This document shows positions 27,153 through 36,115 of a stretch of DNA of 64,000 bases, piece by piece. Within the stretch, counting starts at the first letter, position 1, and the number at the start of each line of letters is the position of its first letter. The notes below the pieces were generated by a model. That model saw only the letters and a list, made by a program, of their open reading frames with translations. It was not told the origin of the DNA and ran no database searches. The translations under genes were made by a program, and so were the position numbers. Source of the stretch: Peptococcaceae bacterium UBA7702 (GTDB lineage: Bacteria; Bacillota; Dehalobacteriia; UBA7702). The stretch lies in assembly GCA_002482535.1 (NCBI GenBank), contig DLGE01000001.1:779513-843512 (forward strand), read 5' to 3'.

Positions 27153-27166
27153 GCTGCGTAGACAAG

Positions 27167-27436
27167 TTATCTTCTGAGGCCCAGCTCTTTGATGATGGTA
27201 CGATAGCGGTCAATGTCCTTCCCTTTGAGATAATTCAAAAGGCTTCTTCTATGACCAACCATCTTCAAGAGGCCGCGGCGGCTATGATGGTCTTTCTTAT
27301 GAACCTTCAGATGTTCCGTCAGATAGTTGATTTTAAAGGTTAAAATCGCGATCTGAACTTCCGGAGAACCGGTGTCCCCGTCATGGGTTTTAAATTTGTC
27401 GATTAAGTCTGTCTTTGTTTCTTTGTTTAATGCCAT
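27167..27436 (-). CDS. rpsO: 30S ribosomal protein S15
   Basis: An 89-residue S15 that binds the central domain of 16S rRNA. The sequence starts MALNKETKTDLI and has the conserved GDTGSPEVQIA, LTEHLKVHKKDHHSRRGLL and RRSLLNYLK segments. The ATG at 27436 is preceded by TGGAGGA. It lies 98 bases after the TruB-RibF gene. Confidence 0.97.
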   Translation of the reverse strand: MALNKETKTDLIDKFKTHDGDTGSPEVQIAILTFKINYLTEHLKVHKKDHHSRRGLLKMVGHRRSLLNYLKGKDIDRYRTIIKELGLRR

Positions 27437-27534
27437 AATGCATTCCTCCAAAATATCGATTCGCCGCAAACCGTGTAAAGGGATGAGGAATCCACAAAAC
27501 AAAGTAGCGGTACAGTGAGTTATTATAACCGAAT

Positions 27535-29388
27535 TCACCGGCAATTGCAAGGGCCGCTGCGGCGATTCTCAAAAAAACTTTCAGCTTTTTCCCGATCCAC
27601 GGCAATGGCTTCGCTCAAATCCGCCAAAGAAGCGAACTTCTTCTCCTCCCGAATCATGCAAAGCAGGGTCACCGTGAGCTTCTTCCCGTAAAGATCGGGA
27701 ACCTCGCTTAAGATATGCACCTCAATATTGGGCAAAAGACCGTCTTCCACGGTGGGACGTTTGCCGACATTGGCCACGGCCTCCCGTTTTACACCGTTAT
27801 AATCGGCGTAAGCGATATAAACCCCCGCTTTGGGAATAAAGATACCCGGGGGAAAATCAAGGTTCGCCGTGGGAAAGCCGAGATCACGGCCAAGCTCGTT
27901 GCCGTGGGAGACCGTGCCGCTCACCGTATAAGCACCGCCCAGTAAATGGGAGGCGGCGATGACGTCGCCCTTTGCCAGGAATTCCTTGATCTTCGAGGTG
28001 CTGATCCGCTGACCCTGATAGGTCACCGAGCTCAGAATTTCCACCTCGATACCGTATTGTGCGGCAACGGTTTTTAGCCTTTGGGCGTCACCGCCGCCGC
28101 CTTTGCCAAAGCTGAAATCCTCCCCTACGTAGACGAGAGCCCCATGGAGTTTATCCTTTAAGATTTCGCCGACAAAGCGTTCCGCGCTGATCTCAGCGAA
28201 ACCGGCGTCAAAATCCGCCGTCAGCAGCACGTCGGCGCCGAGACCGTCAATGATTCGGCTTTTCTCTTCTTCGGTGCTGAGATACGAATGTTCTTCCGCA
28301 CCGAAAAAGATTTTCGGGTGGGGGTAAAAGGTAAATACCACGGAAAGGAGGCCCTTTGCTTCCGCCGCCTTGACACAGTGCTCAATCAAAAAACGGTGGC
28401 CCAGATGAACGCCGTCAAAATTGCCGATCACCACAGCGCTTTTTTCTTCTCGGTCATAATGGGCCAAGCCCATGACTTTTGCCAGGGGCTCTTTGCGTTT
28501 TCTCCTTTGCCAAAGGATCTTTTTCGGCAGCAATACGCCGTTTTCCGCTTCGGCAATGGCCATTAAAACGTGATGCATATCATAGACGGCAACTTTGCCG
28601 TCGGCCATCTCCTGTTCCGTTATGCTGTTACCATCTGTCATCGCTTTCCACTCTTTTCCATCTTTTACTTGGTAAACAGGTAAATCTCTTACGGCAAAAT
28701 CCATGGGCATGACGAAGGAGTAGTCCCTTTTTTTGGTAAGGGTCTCAATCTCTTCTAAGGTATAAGCGCTTGCCGCCGTAAAATCACCGGCAGCCAGCCG
28801 CACAAGACGGTCAATCACGGCGGTAGTCCCCAGCGCTTCACCGATATCACGGCCCAGGGAGCGGATATACGTCCCTTTTCCGCAGGTGACGGCAATGCGG
28901 ATGCGGGGCTGCTGTTCCCCGGCGTAAACCTCTTTTAACGCGATTTCCTCAATGACGATCCGCCGCGGTTTCAGCTCTACTTGCTGCCCCTTGCGGGCTA
29001 ATTTATAGAGGGGAACGCCCCCCTGCTTGATGGCGGAAACCGCCGGCGGCAACTGCATCTGCTCACCAACAAAACTTTTCAGCACTGTTTTGAGGTTTTC
29101 TTCATCCAAGATAAAGCTCCTGTCGGTTACCCTGACTTCACCGCTCATATCCAAAGAAAGGCTGGTCAGACCAAAGATCACGTCGGCTTCGTAAACCTTT
29201 GTCTGGCCCATCACCATATCCTGTAATTTCGTGGCCTTGCCAAGACAAACCGGAAGTACGCCGGTGGCGGCGGGGTCAAGGGTGCCGCCATGACCGATCT
29301 TCGTGGCGGGAAAGGAACGGCGAACGATGTTCAGGGCGTCGTGGGAAGTAAACCCCGGGGGCTTGTACAGATTGATGAAACCGTCCAT
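27535..29388 (-). CDS. truB-ribF: Fused tRNA pseudouridine-55 synthase (TruB) and riboflavin kinase/FAD synthetase (RibF)
   Basis: One continuous 617-residue frame. Residues 1 to about 295 are TruB, with the catalytic Asp in GGTLDPAATGVL (Asp38) and the KGTYIRSLGRDIG motif. Residues about 310-605 are RibF, with the nucleotidyltransferase start VIGNFDGVHLGH, the ISTSKIKE segment and the flavokinase motif GRDLGFPTANL. TruB makes pseudouridine 55 in tRNA; RibF turns riboflavin into FMN and FAD. Separate adjacent genes are the norm in Firmicutes. No stop lies between the halves, and no convincing ribosome site precedes the Met at the RibF boundary, so this looks like a true fusion. Confidence 0.9.
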   Translation of the reverse strand: MDGFINLYKPPGFTSHDALNIVRRSFPATKIGHGGTLDPAATGVLPVCLGKATKLQDMVMGQTKVYEADVIFGLTSLSLDMSGEVRVTDRSFILDEENLKTVLKSFVGEQMQLPPAVSAIKQGGVPLYKLARKGQQVELKPRRIVIEEIALKEVYAGEQQPRIRIAVTCGKGTYIRSLGRDIGEALGTTAVIDRLVRLAAGDFTAASAYTLEEIETLTKKRDYSFVMPMDFAVRDLPVYQVKDGKEWKAMTDGNSITEQEMADGKVAVYDMHHVLMAIAEAENGVLLPKKILWQRRKRKEPLAKVMGLAHYDREEKSAVVIGNFDGVHLGHRFLIEHCVKAAEAKGLLSVVFTFYPHPKIFFGAEEHSYLSTEEEKSRIIDGLGADVLLTADFDAGFAEISAERFVGEILKDKLHGALVYVGEDFSFGKGGGGDAQRLKTVAAQYGIEVEILSSVTYQGQRISTSKIKEFLAKGDVIAASHLLGGAYTVSGTVSHGNELGRDLGFPTANLDFPPGIFIPKAGVYIAYADYNGVKREAVANVGKRPTVEDGLLPNIEVHILSEVPDLYGKKLTVTLLCMIREEKKFASLADLSEAIAVDREKAESFFENRRSGPCNCR

Positions 29389-29390
29389 AT

Positions 29391-30368
29391 TCAGTCCCCC
29401 AAATAACGGTGCACCGCGGCGAGAACCGCTGCTTTTACCTGAGTCAAACTACCGGAAACACTGCAGCCGGCAGCGGCTTTGTGACCGCCGCCGCCAAATT
29501 CGGCGGCCACCACCGTGGCGTCGAGGCCACCGCGGGCCCGAAAACCAATTTTTACAACGTCAGCTTCGGGGGCCCGAAAAAACACGGCGTATTTCACACC
29601 GATCACCCCGATGAGATGATCGATGATATTTTCAAAATCAGGGCCTTCCGCATCAAGGGCTTTGATCTGTTCGTAGTCGATGGCGCCATAGCAAAAAAGG
29701 CCATTTTCCGCCAGGACAGCGTCTTGGAGTACGGCGGCCAGCACCTTTTTCCGCTTAAAACTGACGTTTTCCAGGACGTTTTCCCGAATCGCTTCCAAAT
29801 CGGGGTTTTGCTCCAGTAAAACGGCGGCCATGGCCATGGTTTGCGGTGACGTAGAGGGATACGTAAAACTGCCGGAATCCGTCACCATTCCGGTATAGAG
29901 AGCTTCGGCAATCTCTTTCGTGAGCGGCTCCTGCCAGGCCACAAAAAGAGAGGTGACGATCTCCGCCGTGGAGGAGGCTTCGGCTTTGACATAGTTGTAA
30001 TCACCAAAATAATCATTGCTAATGTGATGATCGATATTGATGAGCAGCGGCGTTCCCTTGATTTTCCGCCAAACCTCACCGCCGCGATCGCGGTCGGACA
30101 TATCGAGACAGAGCACGGCGTCATAAGCGGCTTTCTCTAACTGCTCCGGGGCAACGAGGGCTTCCACGCCGGAGAGAAACGCGTAATAGGGAGGCAGCGT
30201 ACCGTTGATCACCGCCGTCACCTGCTTTCCTTTGGCGCGCAGCATCTGCATCATGGCGATGACGGAACCGATATTGTCGCCGTCGGGGAGAATATGACTA
30301 ATGACAAGCAGATTATCGCACCTGTCAATAATCTGCTTTAGTTCTGCAATATTATGATTCTTTTTCAT
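29391..30368 (-). CDS. nrnA: DHH/DHHA1 phosphoesterase (nanoRNase/pAp phosphatase)
   Basis: A 325-residue NrnA-type enzyme that degrades short oligoribonucleotides and pAp. Motif I is ISHILPDGDNIGS, the Asp of motif II is in CLDMSDRDRGGE, motif III is NIDHHISND, and the C-terminal DHHA1 motif is FGGGGHKAAAG. The ATG at 30368 overlaps the end of rbfA by 17 bases; a longer frame upstream lies wholly inside rbfA and was not used. It sits between rbfA and truB, the usual Firmicute place. Confidence 0.93.
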   Translation of the reverse strand: MKKNHNIAELKQIIDRCDNLLVISHILPDGDNIGSVIAMMQMLRAKGKQVTAVINGTLPPYYAFLSGVEALVAPEQLEKAAYDAVLCLDMSDRDRGGEVWRKIKGTPLLINIDHHISNDYFGDYNYVKAEASSTAEIVTSLFVAWQEPLTKEIAEALYTGMVTDSGSFTYPSTSPQTMAMAAVLLEQNPDLEAIRENVLENVSFKRKKVLAAVLQDAVLAENGLFCYGAIDYEQIKALDAEGPDFENIIDHLIGVIGVKYAVFFRAPEADVVKIGFRARGGLDATVVAAEFGGGGHKAAAGCSVSGSLTQVKAAVLAAVHRYLGD

Positions 30369-30744
30369 CTTCAGATCCCTGTTTTTTGGTTTCTTTTTTG
30401 ATTTCTTCATTGAGGATCCGGTTAATTCTGATCCCGTGTTCGATGGAATTATCATAGATAAAAACGAGTTCCGGCGTATAGCGTAAAGACAGTCTGCCGG
30501 CCAACTCATGGCGGACAAAGCCCGCCGACCGCTTCATGGCCTGCTTCGTCTTGGCAATTTCCTCTTCGCTGCCCATCACACTGTAATAGATTTTGGCAAC
30601 GCGCAGGTCACGGGAAACCTCCACCAGGACAATGGAGACAAAGCCAAGATCGGGGTCTTTCATCTCATTTTGTATAATATCGGAAATTTCTTTTTTCAGT
30701 TCCTCTCCGATACGGTCGTCTCGATGTTTGGACAAAGGACTCAT
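30352..30744 (-). CDS. rbfA: 30S ribosome-binding factor RbfA
   Basis: About 130 residues with the KH-like RbfA fold: RDDRIGEELKKEISDII, LGFVSIVLVEVSRDLRVAKIYYSV and LRYTPELVFIYDNSIEHG. It helps mature the 16S 5' end and supports growth in the cold. The start is uncertain: the ATG at 30744 overlaps the ribosome-binding sequence AAAGGA, while a TTG at 30735 has that site seven bases upstream and may be the real start. It lies between infB and nrnA. Confidence 0.92.
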   Translation of the reverse strand: MSPLSKHRDDRIGEELKKEISDIIQNEMKDPDLGFVSIVLVEVSRDLRVAKIYYSVMGSEEEIAKTKQAMKRSAGFVRHELAGRLSLRYTPELVFIYDNSIEHGIRINRILNEEIKKETKKQGSEDEKES

Positions 30745-30754
30745 CCTTTCCGTG

Positions 30755-33637
30755 TTACTCAATGGTGCGTTTTGTTTCCACCATTTCATAAATTTCTATT
30801 TGGTCTTCCACTTTGACATCATTGAAATCAGCGATGCAGATGCCGCATTCATAACCGGTCTGCACTTCTTTCACGTCATCTTTGAACCGGCGCAAGGAAG
30901 CGATGTCCCCTTCGTGAATGACGATCCCGTTGCGCAGCACCCGCAATTTGCCGTTGCGGACAACCTTGCCGTCTACCACATAACTACCGGCAACAGCGCC
31001 GACCTTCGGCACCTTGATCACGTCGCGCACTTCCACATGACCGAGAATCACTTCTTTGAATTCCGGATCAAGAAGACCGCTCATGGCCGCTTTGATCGAA
31101 TCGATGGCTTCATAAATGACCCGGTACATCAGAATTTCCACGCCGGCTTTTTCCGCCGCCTTCTTCGTATGGGCGTCAGGACGGACGTTAAAGCCGATGA
31201 TCAGCGCGTTAGAGGCTTCCGCCAGCATCACGTCGGTTTCAACGATGGCGCCGACGCCTTTATGAATGACGTTGACCCGGACTTCATCGGTGGAAAGATT
31301 TACAATGGACTGATGCAGGGCCTCCACAGAACCGTGAACGTCGGCCTTTAAAACAATGTTGAGATCCTTGACGGCGCCTTCAGAAATCTGACGGAAGAGA
31401 TCGTCCAAGGATACTTTGACGGTTTTATCCATTTCACTTTCCCGTTTATTGCGAGAGTTATGTTCCGCGATATAACGGGCGTCTTTTTCATCGTCCACGC
31501 AGACGAAGATTTCCCCGGCAGGAGGTACCACGGAAAAACCGAGGACTTCCACGGGCATGGAGGGTTTGGCCGCTTTGACCCGGCGACCCTTTTCATCGAC
31601 CATGGCGCGGACTTTGGCAAATTCGGTACCGCAGACGAGGATATCACCGACGTGGAGCGTCCCCTTCTGTACCAAAACGGTGGCCACAGCGCCGCGTCCT
31701 TTATCCAGTTTCGATTCGATGACCGTACCCCGGGCATTGCGGTTGGGATTGCTTTTCAACTCCTGCATTTCCGCGACAAGGAGGACCATTTCCAAAAGAT
31801 TGGCGATCCCCTCTTCTTTTTTAGCGGAAATCGGCACCATAACGGTATTACCGCCCCATTCTTCGTCGATCAGTTCGTATTCCGTCAGTTCCTGGCGGAT
31901 CTTATCGGGATTGGCGCCGGGTTTATCCATTTTATTGATGGCCACGATAATCGGCACTTTTGCCGCTTTGGCGTGGTTGATGGCTTCCACGGTCTGGGGC
32001 ATCACGCCGTCGTCGGCGGCCACCACCAAAATGGCGATATCGGTGACCTGAGCGCCGCGGGCGCGCATTTCCGTAAAGGCTTCGTGACCGGGGGTATCCA
32101 GGAAGGTGATCTTTTTCCCGGATATTTCTACCTGGTAAGCACCGATATGCTGGGTGATCCCGCCAGCTTCTTTGGCAATGACGTTGGTCGTCCGGATGGC
32201 GTCTAAGAGAGAAGTCTTGCCGTGGTCCACGTGACCCATAACCGTAACGATGGGCGGTCTTTCTTCCAAGGTGCTTTCTGCGTCTTCTTCGTCGACGAGA
32301 ATTTCCATTTTATCGTCAACTCTCACTTGTACGGTAACGCCGAATTCCTGCCCTAAAATGATGGCGGTTTCCGCGTCAACCTCCTGATTGACCGTAGCCA
32401 GGAAACCGAGGCCCATTAAAACTTTGATCAGTTCGGCGGCGGTCTTACTCATGGCTTTGGCCAAATCGGAAATAATAACTGTTTCGCCAATCATGACGGT
32501 TTTCGGCACCACCGGCGGCATTTCCTCTTTATGAGTACGCTTCTTTATATTCTGCTTCTGATTCCTCCGATGGGGATTCGAATCAAAGCTGCTGCGTTCA
32601 AAATCCCTTTTGCGGGAATCGTAGTTTGTTTTCTTTTTCTGATCAAAACGGCGGTTATCCTTCTTTTCCTGGGGTTTGATCGTATCAGAAGGCGGCGCGG
32701 CTTTGAAAGGGCGGTCGTGGCCGGGGCCGTTTTGCGGACGGTTGCCCTTAAATTGCCCATCCTTGTTTGGCACCCGGTTGTCGGGTCTACCCTGGTTGTT
32801 TCTGTTGTCGTAGCGGGGACCACCCTGGCCTCCTCTGTTATCATTGCGGTTCTGATTGTTTCTGTTATCAAAACGCGGCTGCGTTCCCTGGGGACCGCGG
32901 TGATCGGGACGGTTCTGATTGGGTCTGTTATCGTTGCGCGGACCGCCCTGACCGCCGGTGAAGTTCTTCCGGTCGTTGTTGCGGTTATCGTATCTGCCTT
33001 GGCCGCGATTATCGTTTTTCCCCTGATTTTGGTTCTGATTTTGATTTTGTTTGCTGAAAACGCCCTGTTGCCGCGGTTGATTCTGCTTGGCAAAGACGCC
33101 CTGCTGCCGCGGCTGGTTGTTATCCTTGGCGAAGACGCCTTGCTGCCGCGGCTGGTTCTGCTTGGCAAAAACGCCTTGCTGCCGCGGTTGATTTTCCTTG
33201 GCGAAAACGCCCTGTTGCCGCGGCTGATCTTTCAACGCGGGTTTCACCGGTTCCGTAACCGGCTTCACTGCTGTTTTAACGGGTTCCGCTGTTTTTTCAG
33301 GCGCCGGTTTCTTTTCGGTCGGCTCTGCGGGGGCTGCAGCAGCACGATCCTCACTGATTTTTTCCGCCGCGCCAGGCTGGGTCGGCGCTTTTTTCTCTTC
33401 GCCGGCGGCAGACGCCTGCCCTTTGGGGGCATCGTCTTTTTTAATTGCGGCCTCGGCGTTCTTTTGTTCAAGAATCAATTTTGGGCGCACGATATCACGG
33501 AGCATATCCGCAAATTTATCCTCCACCGTACTCATATGATTCTTTACGTCGGCACCCATTTTGCCCAGACGCCTGATGACGTCTTTGCTCTCCATGCCCA
33601 GCTCTTTCGCTAATTCATATACTCTGATTTTACCCAT
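30755..33637 (-). CDS. infB: Translation initiation factor IF-2
   Basis: A 960-residue GTPase that places initiator tRNA on the 30S subunit. The IF2-N domain is at 1-55 (RVYELAKELGMESKDVI). A long disordered linker (about 60-370) contains five tandem copies of QPRQQGVFAK, then an N/R/G/Q-rich tract. A second IF2-N-like domain follows, then the G domain with GHVDHGKTS (about 465), DTPGHE and NKMD, and the beta-barrel and C-terminal domains. It is followed by rbfA with a short gap. The repeat-bearing linker is unusual. Confidence 0.96.
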   Translation of the reverse strand: MGKIRVYELAKELGMESKDVIRRLGKMGADVKNHMSTVEDKFADMLRDIVRPKLILEQKNAEAAIKKDDAPKGQASAAGEEKKAPTQPGAAEKISEDRAAAAPAEPTEKKPAPEKTAEPVKTAVKPVTEPVKPALKDQPRQQGVFAKENQPRQQGVFAKQNQPRQQGVFAKDNNQPRQQGVFAKQNQPRQQGVFSKQNQNQNQNQGKNDNRGQGRYDNRNNDRKNFTGGQGGPRNDNRPNQNRPDHRGPQGTQPRFDNRNNQNRNDNRGGQGGPRYDNRNNQGRPDNRVPNKDGQFKGNRPQNGPGHDRPFKAAPPSDTIKPQEKKDNRRFDQKKKTNYDSRKRDFERSSFDSNPHRRNQKQNIKKRTHKEEMPPVVPKTVMIGETVIISDLAKAMSKTAAELIKVLMGLGFLATVNQEVDAETAIILGQEFGVTVQVRVDDKMEILVDEEDAESTLEERPPIVTVMGHVDHGKTSLLDAIRTTNVIAKEAGGITQHIGAYQVEISGKKITFLDTPGHEAFTEMRARGAQVTDIAILVVAADDGVMPQTVEAINHAKAAKVPIIVAINKMDKPGANPDKIRQELTEYELIDEEWGGNTVMVPISAKKEEGIANLLEMVLLVAEMQELKSNPNRNARGTVIESKLDKGRGAVATVLVQKGTLHVGDILVCGTEFAKVRAMVDEKGRRVKAAKPSMPVEVLGFSVVPPAGEIFVCVDDEKDARYIAEHNSRNKRESEMDKTVKVSLDDLFRQISEGAVKDLNIVLKADVHGSVEALHQSIVNLSTDEVRVNVIHKGVGAIVETDVMLAEASNALIIGFNVRPDAHTKKAAEKAGVEILMYRVIYEAIDSIKAAMSGLLDPEFKEVILGHVEVRDVIKVPKVGAVAGSYVVDGKVVRNGKLRVLRNGIVIHEGDIASLRRFKDDVKEVQTGYECGICIADFNDVKVEDQIEIYEMVETKRTIE

Positions 33638-33663
33638 TCATAAACCCCCGTTATTCAAGCATT

Positions 33664-33963
33664 TTATTTTATCATTTGTTCTGCAAGTTCTTTGTCCAGG
33701 ACCAGCACAACATTTCTCGGCGACTTCCCGATCGACTGTCCGATGCGGTTCTTTTCACCGAATTCAGCATAATCCAAATGGAAGCGTTGGGCGATACCCG
33801 TCATCCGCTCTTTGGTGTGGGATGGGGCGTCCTCTGCCACAAGGAGCAGCTTGGCACTGCGCTCTTTGGCTCTTGCTTCCACGGTATTTTCTCCGGAAAC
33901 GAGTTTTCCCGCTTTTTGGGCAAAACCCAAAAAGGTATATATTCTCTCAGCATCATTGTCCAT
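33664..33963 (-). CDS. ylxQ: L7Ae-type ribosomal protein-like (YlxQ)
   Basis: A 99-residue L7Ae/L30e-fold protein (LGFAQKAGKLVSGENTVE..., LLLVAEDAPSHTKERM), likely an RNA kink-turn binder. It sits in the nusA-ylxR-ylxQ-infB block found across Firmicutes. The ATG at 33963 follows GAGGAA and overlaps the ylxR stop by 11 bases; an earlier start has no site. Confidence 0.9.
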   Translation of the reverse strand: MDNDAERIYTFLGFAQKAGKLVSGENTVEARAKERSAKLLLVAEDAPSHTKERMTGIAQRFHLDYAEFGEKNRIGQSIGKSPRNVVLVLDKELAEQMIK

Positions 33964-34225
33964 GCTGTATTTCCTCTTCAAGACGGCGGTAAACGTCCTC
34001 GCTTAACGTGACGTTCAACGCTCTTTCCAGGCTTTTTGATTTTTTCGCCTTTTTCAGACAGTCCGCGTCATTGCAGATATACGCGCCGCGTCCCGGCTTT
34101 TTGCCGGTAAAGTCAAGTTCGCCGCCGTGATCCGCTGTTTTTACCACCCGGATCAGCTGACGCTTTTCTTTCATCGCCCGGCAGCCGACGCACATTCTCA
34201 ACGGTGTTTTCTTCAAAAGCCTCAT
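33953..34225 (-). CDS. ylxR: YlxR family RNA-binding protein
   Basis: A 90-residue protein with the family pattern RMCVGCRAMKEKRQLIRVV and KPGRGAYICNDADCL. YlxR proteins bind RNA, and some influence RNase P. The ATG overlaps the nusA stop (ATGA) and lies right against the GAGGAGG site. A TTG at codon 4 is better spaced and could be used. Co-transcribed with nusA and infB. Confidence 0.9.
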   Translation of the reverse strand: MRLLKKTPLRMCVGCRAMKEKRQLIRVVKTADHGGELDFTGKKPGRGAYICNDADCLKKAKKSKSLERALNVTLSEDVYRRLEEEIQHGQ

Positions 34226-35475
34226 TCCTCCTCGGCGTCGCCGCGCTCATCAGTGATAAGCGCCCCATCGCCATCGTCAAAAATATCCGCATCTTCCTCA
34301 AAAATTCCGTCGTAATCGGTATCCTCCGTATTGTCTGCGGCGGCATAGGCGTCGTTATTTTCCACGTTTTCGGCAAAATTCTCTTCGAGCAATACGTCCT
34401 CTTCGTCCCCTTCGTCATAAAGGGGTTCGCCTTCGTCGGTAAGATTCATTTCCGCGGCGGATTTGATATCGATTTTCCAGCCCGTCAGCTTCACGGCGAG
34501 ACGGGCGTTCTGCCCTTCTTTGCCAATGGCCAAAGAAAGCTGGTAATTGGGCACAATGACTCTGGCAAACTTTTCATCCGTAGCCACGTCAACGGCAATG
34601 ACTTTCGCCGGGCTTAAGGCGTTGCTGATGAATTCGGCAGGGTTTGCGCTCCATTTCACAATATCGATTTTTTCGCCTCTCAGCTCATCGACGATGGCCT
34701 GGACGCGCATACCTTTCGCACCGACACAGGCGCCCAAGGAATCAACGTTTTCATTTTTACTGAAAACCGCGATTTTACTGCGGCTACCGGCTTCTCTGGC
34801 GATGCTTTTGATCTCTACGGTACCGTCGTAAATTTCCGGTACTTCCTGTTCAAAAAGGCGCTTTAAAAGACCGGGATGCGTTCTGGAAACGACAACCTGC
34901 GGTCCCTTGTTGGTCTTTCTGATTTCGACCATATAAACTTTCAGGCGGTCACCGTGACGGTAAGTTTCACCGGGAATCTGTTCGTTGGCGGTAAGGGTCG
35001 CTTCGGTCTTACCGATATCCAAAAAAACGTTTCTGTTTTCGATCCTTTGGATGATGCCGGTTAAAATATCGCCTTCCATATTAACGTATTCATCATAAAT
35101 GACGGAGCGTTCCGCTTCCCGCATCCGCTGAACCACAACTTGTTTTGCGGTTTGGGCGGCAATGCGGCCAAAATTGCGAGGGGTCACTTCTTCTTCGTAA
35201 ATATCGCCGGGTTCATAACCGGGGTTGATTTTTTCCGCGTCAGCAAGACTGATTTCCAATTTATCGTCTTCGACTTCTTCCACGATGGTCTTACGGGAAA
35301 ATACATGAAAATCGCCGGTTTCACGGTTGATTTCCGTCCGTACGTTCTGAGAAGAACCGAAATTCTTCTTATAAGCGGAAATGAGCGCCGCATCAATGGC
35401 GTCTAAAATCACGTCGGCTGAGATATTCCGCTCCTTTTCCAGATCTCTGAGCGCTTCTAAAAATTCGACGTTCAT
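34222..35475 (-). CDS. nusA: Transcription termination/antitermination factor NusA
   Basis: A 417-residue RNA-polymerase-associated factor that tunes pausing, termination and antitermination. Order: N-terminal polymerase-binding domain (1-125), S1 domain (about 130-200, GDILTGIIQRIENRNVFLDIG), KH1 and KH2 (about 220-345, with GACVGAKGMRVQAI and LAIGKEGQNARLAVKLTG). A very acidic tail (about 350-417) stands in place of the AR repeats of proteobacteria. A strong AGGAGG site precedes the ATG. It lies in the rimP-nusA-infB operon. Confidence 0.96.
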   Translation of the reverse strand: MNVEFLEALRDLEKERNISADVILDAIDAALISAYKKNFGSSQNVRTEINRETGDFHVFSRKTIVEEVEDDKLEISLADAEKINPGYEPGDIYEEEVTPRNFGRIAAQTAKQVVVQRMREAERSVIYDEYVNMEGDILTGIIQRIENRNVFLDIGKTEATLTANEQIPGETYRHGDRLKVYMVEIRKTNKGPQVVVSRTHPGLLKRLFEQEVPEIYDGTVEIKSIAREAGSRSKIAVFSKNENVDSLGACVGAKGMRVQAIVDELRGEKIDIVKWSANPAEFISNALSPAKVIAVDVATDEKFARVIVPNYQLSLAIGKEGQNARLAVKLTGWKIDIKSAAEMNLTDEGEPLYDEGDEEDVLLEENFAENVENNDAYAAADNTEDTDYDGIFEEDADIFDDGDGALITDERGDAEEE

Positions 35476-35486
35476 GAAATAACCTC

Positions 35487-35948
35487 CTAAAATACGGAAA
35501 TGTTTGCTTTTGCAATCATATCTAAGGGGATTTTTACGACTTGCCCCTCAACCTTCAAAACAACCGCATCGTCGGTAATTTCCTGTAAAATGCCAATCCA
35601 TTCTTTGCGGTTTTCCACCTTGGCGTAGGTTTTGATCCGTACCTTTTGGCCAAGGGCTTTCTCAAAGTGATCCATTGATTTCAAGCGCCGTTCGATACCG
35701 GGAGAAGATACCTCCAAAAAATAAGGTTCGGCGATGGGATCAAGGTCGTCAAGGGCATCGTTGATCAGACCGGTTACTTTTTCGCAGTCATCAAGATCAA
35801 CGCCCTCTGCTTTGTCGATGAAAATGCGAAGATACCATTCACTGCCTTCTTTTTGATACTCCACATCGTAAATATCATAAACCGTTTCCGTTAAAAGCGG
35901 TTCAATACATTGCCAAACCACTGCTTCCGTGTTGTTCCTTTTTTCCAT
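35487..35948 (-). CDS. rimP: Ribosome maturation factor RimP
   Basis: A 153-residue factor for 30S maturation. It has the family segments DVEYQKEGSEWYLRIFID, YFLEVSSPGIERRLK and the C-terminal SH3-like domain. The start MEKRNN at 35948 has GGAG seven bases upstream; a longer frame overlaps the leader terminator. First gene of the rimP-nusA-ylxR-ylxQ-infB operon. Confidence 0.94.
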   Translation of the reverse strand: MEKRNNTEAVVWQCIEPLLTETVYDIYDVEYQKEGSEWYLRIFIDKAEGVDLDDCEKVTGLINDALDDLDPIAEPYFLEVSSPGIERRLKSMDHFEKALGQKVRIKTYAKVENRKEWIGILQEITDDAVVLKVEGQVVKIPLDMIAKANISVF

Positions 35949-35965
35949 AATGACTCCGACATACA

Positions 35966-35989
35966 TAAAAAAGTGGGCAAGGCCCACTT
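35966..35989 (-). terminator. Leader terminator/attenuator before rimP
   Basis: A perfect 8-bp stem AAGTGGGC/GCCCACTT with a 3-base loop and a six-T run lies between the operon promoter and the rimP start. Since the only good promoter is upstream of it, it must be read through, so attenuation of the operon is likely. Confidence 0.8.
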
Positions 35990-36013
35990 CAACAGTAACA
36001 TATCAACAAACAA

Positions 36014-36042
36014 AGTATATCACTATGTGACGATGGTGTCAA
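36014..36042 (-). promoter_or_regulatory. Sigma-A promoter of the rimP-nusA-infB operon
   Basis: A consensus -35 TTGACA (36037-36042) is followed after exactly 17 bases by -10 TATACT (36014-36019) on the minus strand. One of the best promoters in the window. Confidence 0.9.
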
Positions 36043-36065
36043 GAAAAAAATTCAAAAATGAAAAC

Positions 36066-36103
36066 ATAAAAAGATGGGGGAAGAGCGGAGGCCGCCTTCC
36101 CCT
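36066..36103 (-). terminator. Intrinsic terminator after the Nudix gene
   Basis: Stem GGGGAAGGCGG against CCGCTCTTCCCC with one mismatch, then CATCTTTTT on the minus strand. It insulates the Nudix gene from the rimP promoter. Confidence 0.85.
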
Positions 36104-36115
36104 CTTCTTCTATTA

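Noticed and set aside
28440..28500. Separate ribF start at an internal Met (MGLAHY)
   Set aside because: No Shine-Dalgarno sequence and no upstream stop in the TruB frame; the fusion reading is simpler.
30369..30518. Longer N-terminus for the NrnA protein
   Set aside because: The extra 50 codons lie wholly inside rbfA in another frame and have no family similarity.
32531..33613. 360-codon plus-strand frame opposite the IF-2 linker, looking like a leucine/valine-rich membrane protein
   Set aside because: It is the complement of the repetitive N/Q/R-rich IF-2 linker; hydrophobicity is a by-product of codon complementarity.
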